Of a DNA stretch of 11,390 bases, positions 7,379-11,390 are shown one piece after another. The stretch's first letter is position 1. Each line of letters starts with the position of its first letter. The notes below the pieces were generated by a model that saw only the letters and a list, made by a program, of their open reading frames with translations, was not told the DNA's origin and ran no database searches. This DNA is from UBA2421 sp964641895 (GTDB taxonomy: Bacteria; Planctomycetota; Phycisphaerae; Tepidisphaerales; Tepidisphaeraceae): the NCBI GenBank assembly GCA_964641895.1, contig CAZXLA010000123.1, positions 1-11,390 on the forward strand, written 5' to 3'. The position numbers and the translations under genes are program-made.

Positions 7379-8029
7379 AGCAGTTTTTCCCATCGAAGCC
7401 AGACTCACCGCAAACGTGATCTGTTCCATCTGCACCGCCAGGTCGACCGAATTCACCGTCACGCTTTCGGGGACGTTGATGGCCGCGGGGGCGAAGTTCA
7501 GGATGCCGCGGACGCCGGCGTCCACCAGCCGGTCGGCCACGTCTTGCGCGGCTTCGGCGGGAACGGCGAGGATGGCGACGCGAATGTTGTTCTTCTGAAT
7601 CGTGTTCGCCAGCTCCGCCAGCGGCTGAATCATAAACGGCCCGCTCCGGCTGCCGACTTTGTGCTTGTCGCTGTCGAACACCGCCACCAGTTTGAACCCC
7701 TTGGCTTCAAACCCTTTGTAAGCCATCAGCGCCCGGCCGAGGTTGCCGGCGCCCACGAGTAATACATTCCACGTCTTATCAGTCCCCAGAATCTGGCGAA
7801 GCTTTGAAATCAGCTCGTCAACCAGATACCCGATCCCCGGATGCCCGAACTGCCCGAAGTAAGCCAGGTCTTTGCGAACCTGCGCATCGGTCAACCCCAG
7901 GCTTTCGCCCAGTTGCTTGCTCGAGACGGTCTTGCGATCTTTCCGCTTAAACGTTTCAAGCTGCCGCAGATATAAGCTGATCCGCCGGACGGCGGGCTCG
8001 GGAATGGCATCGGGGCGGGAGTGATCCAT
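7376..8029 (-). CDS. rex: Redox-sensing transcriptional repressor Rex
   Basis: 217 residues, the usual family length. Rex represses fermentation and respiration genes when the NADH/NAD+ ratio is low and leaves its operator when NADH binds. Residues about 12-75 form the winged helix (SSKQLGESLGLTDAQVRKDL, then FGQFGHPGIGYLV, the conserved recognition and wing segment). A Rossmann fold follows, with the dinucleotide loop GAGNLG (93-98), the acidic strand end VAVFDSD (115-121), VPAEAAQDV (156-164) and NFAP (179-182). The C-terminal segment VDLAVQMEQITFAV (195-208) corresponds to the domain-swapped dimer helix. The start ATG has only a weak GGGG upstream. The gene is followed directly by the inverted-repeat cassette, whose arm supplies the stop codon. 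No typical TTGTGAA...TTCACAA Rex operator was seen in the upstream region, so autoregulation cannot be supported. Confidence 0.96.
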   Translation of the reverse strand: MDHSRPDAIPEPAVRRISLYLRQLETFKRKDRKTVSSKQLGESLGLTDAQVRKDLAYFGQFGHPGIGYLVDELISKLRQILGTDKTWNVLLVGAGNLGRALMAYKGFEAKGFKLVAVFDSDKHKVGSRSGPFMIQPLAELANTIQKNNIRVAILAVPAEAAQDVADRLVDAGVRGILNFAPAAINVPESVTVNSVDLAVQMEQITFAVSLASMGKTA

Positions 8030-8181
8030 CGTACAACCCCAATTATCGCGCGAACGCTCCTCCGCAGCAAGAATCGCTCACCGCCATGCCACATTCTGAT
8101 CCGCCGCAACGCAAGGGTTCTATTGCCTCCGGCCTCCCGCTCTCGGCTCTCCACTAACGGCGATCGGTTTTTTGAGTTAGT

Positions 8182-8207
8182 GGAACATTTTTGGACATTT
8201 TGGACAT
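8182..8207. repeat. Iterated GGA(A)CATTTT upstream of rex
   Basis: Three direct copies follow one another on the plus strand: GGAACATTTTT, GGACATTTT and GGACAT. They lie about 150 bp upstream of the rex start. Such iteration can mark a binding site, but no match to a known operator is recognised. Confidence 0.4.
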
Positions 8208-8382
8208 CATAACGTTAGCTTTGCGGCGTCTGGGCAATCTGGGGTATTTCATCCAGCCAGCACCCGCGAGCACCGATGCCGCAGAATCTCTCCCGCCGAC
8301 TGGCGACGTTCAACGATCGACGGCGTTGGATCAGCCGAATCAGGGCCTATGTTTGTCTCCCAAAAAACCAAAGCACACCGCG

Positions 8383-8402
8383 GCAGAATCACGCGATTCT
8401 GC
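8383..8402. repeat. Perfect 8-bp hairpin with ACGC loop
   Basis: GCAGAATC (8383-8390) pairs perfectly with GATTCTGC (8395-8402) across a 4-nt loop. No T-run follows directly on either strand, so a classical intrinsic terminator is not supported. Confidence 0.5.
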
Positions 8403-8494
8403 AATTGAAACAAAAACCTAACATAAAATGCGGTCGTTGTCAAGATTAAAATTAGGATTCTGATCAGGTGAAAAAGTCGTGTTGCAATCCCCCA

Positions 8495-8554
8495 CGCGAA
8501 GGCGCAAGCGTTCGATATCGCCAATCGGCCCAATCGCCCGCTTGCGCCTTCGCG
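8495..8554. repeat. Perfect 16-bp inverted repeat with 28-nt loop
   Basis: CGCGAAGGCGCAAGCG (8495-8510) is the exact reverse complement of 8539-8554. The loop (8511-8538) is TCG-rich. There is no T-run, so it is not an obvious terminator; a dispersed REP-like palindrome is the simplest reading. Confidence 0.75.
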
Positions 8555-8751
8555 GCTCGATAACGCGCGGCTCGTAAACGGGCGTCGACGGACGATTCAC
8601 GAAATCCCGGCCCCAGGTTCGCTCCAGAGCCGGATGGGTTCGCCAACATCGGCGATCGCCACACCCGCCGAGCGTATAGACGCGACGTGCGTGAATTGCG
8701 TCATTATTGTATCGATTCAAGGTGTTGTTTTTGGTAAACTATTGATGCGAA

Positions 8752-9045
8752 CTAGACCTGTCCCGCTTCCGTTCTCACGATCACCCCGGTTGGGAAGACG
8801 GCATCCGGCGGGATGAGCCTCACCTGCCTCGCCAGTTCGATCATCCACGCCGGCGGATTGCCCACTTGCAAATCATCCGACCAGATCGGCGGCTTGGCCT
8901 TCGCCTTGGCGGCGTAGATGTAAAACCGCCGCCCGATGATCTTCGTCGGCATCGTCCGCAACTCCGCCGTTTTGATCCCGCGAAGGATCAACTCGGCATA
9001 CGATTGGCGGATGGAGAGGGCGAGCATGGCTTCTGCTATCGTCAT
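8752..9045 (-). pseudogene. ASCH-domain protein, apparently C-terminally truncated
   Basis: From ATG 9045 the protein has 97 residues; ATG 9027 would give 91 and starts directly at the domain. The ASCH beta-barrel start is clear: MLALSIRQSYAELILRGIKT, then AELRTMPTKIIGRRFYIYAA. It contains the GIKTAELR segment, which matches the family G-x-K-x-x-E-x-R signature of the proposed RNA-binding groove. Later segments (NPPAWMIELARQVRLIPPDA, then VFPTGVIVRTEAG) look like the central strands, but the protein stops right after PTGVIV, where ASCH proteins normally continue with another strand and a helix. I therefore read it as truncated, possibly non-functional. No good Shine-Dalgarno site is present at either ATG. 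It diverges from tcmP with only 27 nt between the start codons. A naturally short ASCH protein is the alternative. Confidence 0.6.
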
Positions 9046-9059
9046 TTTGGGGCGTGTGT

Positions 9060-9065
9060 TACACT
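9060..9065 (+). promoter_or_regulatory. Candidate -10 box for a leaderless tcmP transcript
   Basis: TACACT lies 7 nt before the tcmP ATG, which would place transcription initiation at or next to the start codon. No Shine-Dalgarno site precedes the ATG, which fits leaderless translation. The -35 position (9037-9042, TATCGT) is a poor match, so confidence is low. Confidence 0.25.
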
Positions 9066-9072
9066 CTCCAGC

Positions 9073-9975
9073 ATGAGGCAGGAAGGACTCCAATTGTTCG
9101 GTGGCGATTGGACAGAGCGCAAGCTCGATGCCCTCGATCAGTATCTTCGCGCGTACGCAAAGGCGTTGTCGAAGGTTCCGTTCAAACGCGTCTATATTGA
9201 TGCGTTTGCAGGTACTGGTTATCGCGAACAAAAGATCGTCCCCTCGGCGCAACAATCAATCTTCGAAGACGAGTTGAAGGAACTGACCGCGAGCGAACCG
9301 CAACGTTTTCTGGACGGCTCGGCGAAGATCGCGCTGAAAGTCCAACCGCCGTTCCACCACTTCATCTTCATCGAATACGACAACGACAAAGTGATCGAAC
9401 TCGGGAAACTGAAAACGGAATTTCCGGCTCAAGCCTCTGCAATCGACGTGCGGGCGGGCGACGCCAACAAGACGATCAAAGACATCTGCGCGAAGTGGGA
9501 CAAGAAGGGAACGCGCGGCGTGCTCTTCCTCGACCCATTCGGCATGCAAGCCGAGTGGGCGACCATTCAAGCCATCGCAGCAACAGGCTGCATTGATACC
9601 TGGATCCTCTTCCCGTTTGCAGCAAACCGGCTGATGACCAAGGCGCCGAACGACATTCCAGACGGATGGCGTAATAGCCTTGATGCCCTTTTCGGGACGA
9701 AAGATTGGGAGACACGTTTCTACAAGGAACGAACGCTCGTCGACATCTTTAGCGGTGACATGACGGTCATCGAAAAGAATCTCACGTTGCGAGGTCTCGG
9801 TGCTTACTACGGCGAACGCCTACAGACAGTGTTTCCCGTCGTCGCCCCGAATCCGCGTGTCCTTCACAGCAACAGTAATCGGCCTCTTTTTCAGCTCTTT
9901 TTTGCCGCCTCCAATCCGGGTAAAGGCGGCGCGATCGCGCTTAAGATCGCGAAGCACATTTTGGAGAACATTTAA
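9073..9975 (+). CDS. tcmP: Three-Cys-motif partner protein TcmP
   Basis: 300 residues from ATG 9073. It begins LFGGDWTERKLDALDQYLRA (8-27), a typical TcmP start. A Rossmann-like core follows: YIDAFAGTGYR (41-51) resembles a methyltransferase motif I, FIEYDND (99-105) supplies the acidic strand end, GDANKTI (129-135) comes next, and GVLFLDPFGMQAEW (149-162) resembles the DPPY/DPFG catalytic motif of amino-methyltransferases. The C-terminus ends in a helix (ALKIAKHILENI). The family is defined by its genomic pairing with three-Cys-motif proteins, and that partner starts here 3 nt after the stop. The methyltransferase-like reading is inference; no substrate is known to me. ATG 9073 lacks a ribosome site. 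The frame is open further upstream, but the sequence before 9073 is the reverse strand of the ASCH gene. Confidence 0.9.
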   Translation: MRQEGLQLFGGDWTERKLDALDQYLRAYAKALSKVPFKRVYIDAFAGTGYREQKIVPSAQQSIFEDELKELTASEPQRFLDGSAKIALKVQPPFHHFIFIEYDNDKVIELGKLKTEFPAQASAIDVRAGDANKTIKDICAKWDKKGTRGVLFLDPFGMQAEWATIQAIAATGCIDTWILFPFAANRLMTKAPNDIPDGWRNSLDALFGTKDWETRFYKERTLVDIFSGDMTVIEKNLTLRGLGAYYGERLQTVFPVVAPNPRVLHSNSNRPLFQLFFAASNPGKGGAIALKIAKHILENI

Positions 9976-9978
9976 GCC

Positions 9979-10710
9979 ATGGCACATTCGTCGCCTATTG
10001 AGTGGACCGAATCGACGTGGAACCCAGTTACAGGTTGCACGAAGATCAGCCCGGGCTGCAAGAACTGCTACGCCAAGCGCATGGCAGAGCGGTTGCAGCT
10101 CATGGGACAGCCCAATTACGCCAACGGATTCGATCTCACGTTGCAGCCGCAGGCGCTTGAATTGCCTCTTCGTTGGAAAAAGCCGCAGCGCATCTTTGTC
10201 AACTCGATGAGCGATCTCTTTCACGACGATGTGCCGTTGGACTTTATCCATCAGGTTTTCGACGTAATGCGGCGTGCCCATTGGCACCAGTTCCAACTGC
10301 TGACGAAACGTGACCAAAGGCTTGCAGAACTGTCGCATTTGCTCACGTGGACACCAAACATCTGGATGGGCGTGAGCATCGAAAATGCAGCGTACACCGG
10401 GCGCATTGATGGGCTTCGTCGCACTGGGGCGGCTGTTAAGTTCCTTTCGATCGAGCCATTACTTGGCCCGGTAGGAAAGATGAATCTTGCCAGCATCGAC
10501 TGGGCGATCGTCGGTGGCGAAAGCGGTCCCGGCGCGCGTGAAATGAAGCGGGAATGGATCATCGACATTCGCCGACAATGTCGCGCTGCCGGCGTGGCGT
10601 TCTTCTTCAAGCAATGGGGCGGCGTCAACAAGAAGCGTACCGGAAGAGTTTTGGATGGGCGCATTTATGACGAGATGCCGACCATTCGGTCGCTTCCGGT
10701 CCTTGTTTGA
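9979..10710 (+). CDS. DUF5131 / phage Gp37-Gp68 family three-Cys-motif protein
   Basis: 243 residues. The N-terminus IEWTESTWNPVTGCTKISPG followed by CKNCYAKRMAERL carries the defining three-cysteine motif C20-x6-C27-x2-C30, a spacing that suggests an iron-sulfur cluster as in radical-SAM-like enzymes. Other family hallmarks are RIFVNSMSDLFHDDVP (about 72-87), FQLLTKRDQRL (about 104-114), WMGVSIEN (about 128-135), FLSIEPLLGP (about 154-163), DWAIVGGESGPGAR (about 174-187), AFFFKQWGG (about 206-214) and the C-terminal GRVLDGRIYDEMP (about 220-232). The gene lies 3 nt after tcmP, and GGAG (9963-9966) within the end of tcmP is a possible ribosome site, so the two are probably cotranscribed and translated together. 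Homologues occur in phages and bacteria, often as this pair. The reaction is unknown to me; a radical-SAM role on nucleic acid or protein is inference. Confidence 0.93.
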   Translation: MAHSSPIEWTESTWNPVTGCTKISPGCKNCYAKRMAERLQLMGQPNYANGFDLTLQPQALELPLRWKKPQRIFVNSMSDLFHDDVPLDFIHQVFDVMRRAHWHQFQLLTKRDQRLAELSHLLTWTPNIWMGVSIENAAYTGRIDGLRRTGAAVKFLSIEPLLGPVGKMNLASIDWAIVGGESGPGAREMKREWIIDIRRQCRAAGVAFFFKQWGGVNKKRTGRVLDGRIYDEMPTIRSLPVLV

Positions 10711-10712
10711 CA

Positions 10713-11048
10713 TTACCAATGGATGAGACGCGGTACTCCGACGCACCGACTCGCGAGCGGCGGAGAACGATTGCGCGAGGATAGATCGCAAACGCGCTGT
10801 TCCGGGTGGCTATCGCGCGCAACTCGCTCGCCATCGCGCGCCGAAGGATGGTTATCGCGCCGTTCCGGATAGCTATCTCGCCGTTCCGCATAGTTATCGC
10901 GCCGTCCCGGGTAGCTATCGCGCTGCTCCGGATAGTTATCGCGGGCCGTCGGGTAGATATCGCGCCGCGCCGGATAGTTATTGCGCGCGGCGGAATACTT
11001 GGCCATCGCGTTTTTTCGCCTTCCGCACGCTCTTCGCGAGCGACACAC
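10713..11048 (-). CDS. Probable small heptapeptide-repeat protein (YPxxRD[N/S])
   Basis: 111 residues from GTG 11048, or 97 from ATG 11006; neither start has a good ribosome site (GGAAGG lies 13-14 nt before the ATG). After MAKYSAARN come about seven clear copies of [N/S]YPxxRD, then three degenerate ones, and a short tail ending PRLIHW. Comparing the 21-bp units in this frame, the Tyr codon varies TAT/TAC, one Arg codon varies CGC/CGA and Pro varies CCG/CCT, while the R-D pair is unchanged. That synonymous pattern favours this frame over the two other open frames that run across the same repeat. The composition (Tyr, Pro, Arg, Asp) predicts a disordered, highly charged protein. I recognise no family. 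It is convergent with the DUF5131 gene, with its stop 2 nt beyond that gene's stop. A non-coding minisatellite is the alternative. Confidence 0.5.
   Translation of the reverse strand: MCRSRRACGRRKNAMAKYSAARNNYPARRDIYPTARDNYPEQRDSYPGRRDNYAERRDSYPERRDNHPSARDGERVARDSHPEQRVCDLSSRNRSPPLASRCVGVPRLIHW
10791..11000. repeat. 21-bp tandem repeat array, about ten units
   Basis: The plus-strand consensus is ATCGCGCCGTTCCGGATAG plus TT. The ATCGCG-like anchor recurs exactly every 21 bp at 10812, 10833, 10854, 10875, 10896, 10917, 10938, 10959 and 10980, with a degenerate unit at 10791. Beyond 10990 the register breaks. Units are contiguous without spacers, so this is not a CRISPR array. Confidence 0.9.
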
Positions 11049-11209
11049 CGTCGATTTACGTCCCGATAACTCGATTCAATACGAAAATCGCCGGCGTAAT
11101 GTGAAGTCGCTGCCGTGCATCGCCGAGCGAATAGGTAGGCGAAGGCGCTGCGATCGGCATCGTGCCGATGGGTGTACTCCGCCGGGATTACATTCCGAAG
11201 GAGTTTCTT
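11049..11209. promoter_or_regulatory. Divergent intergenic region with a small hairpin before the 11210 gene
   Basis: This 160-bp stretch separates the repeat gene (minus) and the gene at 11210 (plus). It contains a perfect 7-bp hairpin, ATCGGCA-TCG-TGCCGAT (11153-11169), about 30 nt before the strong ribosome site AAGGAG (11198-11203). No clear -35/-10 pair was found on either strand. Confidence 0.35.
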
Positions 11210-11390
11210 ATGCCTCGCAGTTTTCTTCCATCCAGCGATGCACAATTGCTCGCGTGGAGTTCGAACTTCAATACGCTGATCAACGCGAAGAGCGCAAATT
11301 TTGGTATCTCACAAGCGCAAGCGCAGGCCTACACCGCCAAGCACACCGCGTTTGCGACGGCGTATCAGACGGCGTATGACCCCAACACGC
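11210..11390 (+). CDS. Hypothetical protein, N-terminal part (runs off the right edge)
   Basis: The ATG at 11210 follows AAGGAG (11198-11203) at 6 nt, the strongest ribosome site on the right side of the window, and the frame is open to the last base. The visible 60 residues start MPRSFLPSSDAQLLAWSSNF and go on with NTLINAKSANFGISQAQAQA, then an Ala/Thr-rich helical stretch. The pattern of an S-D-A-x-LL-x-W-x-NF start followed by Ala-rich helices resembles hypothetical proteins of planctomycetes and other bacteria that I remember only loosely, so no function is assigned. The protein continues outside the window. Confidence 0.75.
   Translation, partial: MPRSFLPSSDAQLLAWSSNFNTLINAKSANFGISQAQAQAYTAKHTAFATAYQTAYDPNT

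Larger units (their letters stand above)
8030..8751. other. 720-bp region without a convincing gene, with several short repeats
   Basis: The open frames here (for example 8249-8533 and 8418-8720, minus) lack ribosome sites, recognisable motifs or plausible composition. The left part serves as the rex leader and contains GGACATTTT iterations (8182-8207). The middle has an AT-richer stretch (8350-8470) with a perfect hairpin, and the right part holds a perfect 16-bp inverted repeat (8495-8554). No tRNA was found. It may be the remnant of decayed genes. Confidence 0.6.

Noticed and set aside
8383..8402. Intrinsic terminator
   Set aside because: The hairpin is perfect but no T-run follows on either strand and no gene end is near it.
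8580..8665. tRNA-like segment around GGTTCGCTCC
   Set aside because: No acceptor stem or D and anticodon arms can be paired around it.
8249..8720. Possible small minus-strand genes at 8249-8533 and 8418-8720
   Set aside because: No convincing start or ribosome site and no recognisable motif; both overlap the 16-bp inverted repeat, which shapes their sequence.
10791..11000. CRISPR array
   Set aside because: Units of 21 bp are directly contiguous with no spacers and no cas gene is present.
10806..11069. Plus-strand frame reading IVIAPFR heptads
   Set aside because: It uses the rare ATA codon repeatedly and shows amino-acid-changing differences between units, so it is likely a shadow of the minus-strand frame.
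10625..11245. 206-codon minus-strand frame reading AITIRxG heptads across the 21-bp array
   Set aside because: Differences between units are mostly non-synonymous in this frame, and it overlaps the 3' end of the DUF5131 gene; the YPxxRD frame fits better.

Overview
The window looks like chromosomal DNA of a planctomycete, perhaps from the Phycisphaerae/Tepidisphaera side. The main pointer is the N-terminal LEPR-XLL-type motif (LEQRRHLAG) on a giant secreted-type repeat protein. High GC, loosely packed genes and many small palindromic repeats fit this. No rRNA or other firm marker is present, so the placement is inference.

Layout, left to right. (1) 1-181, minus: the N-terminal part of a Phd/YefM-type antitoxin, cut by the window edge. 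(2) 256-2055, minus: proS, prolyl-tRNA synthetase, with a short in-frame insertion that carries a GC-rich palindrome. (3) 2261-6865, plus: a roughly 1.5 kaa extracellular multidomain protein. It has a LEPR-XLL motif, a concanavalin-like domain, an Ig-like domain, a sorbosone-dehydrogenase-type beta-propeller, two tandem copies of an ASH-like domain plus a 190-residue module, and a fibronectin III domain. (4) 6890-7378: a compact cassette made of a four-helix-bundle (23S rRNA intervening-sequence type) gene bounded by 29-bp inverted repeats. It abuts rex and supplies its stop codon. (5) 7376-8029, minus: rex, the NADH/NAD+-sensing repressor. (6) 8030-8751: about 720 bp with no convincing gene but several inverted and direct repeats. 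(7) 8752-9045, minus: an ASCH-domain protein that appears truncated at its C-terminus. (8) 9073-10710, plus: a two-gene operon, three-Cys-motif partner protein TcmP followed by its DUF5131 (phage Gp37/Gp68) three-Cys partner. (9) 10713-11048, minus: a probable small protein built of heptapeptide repeats, encoded by 21-bp tandem DNA repeats. (10) 11210-11390, plus: the start of an unrecognised protein that runs off the right edge.

The housekeeping genes (proS, rex) and the accessory genes do not form one pathway. The best candidates for new biology are the inverted-repeat-bounded four-helix-bundle cassette, the TcmP/DUF5131 pair beside a broken ASCH gene, and the heptapeptide-repeat locus.
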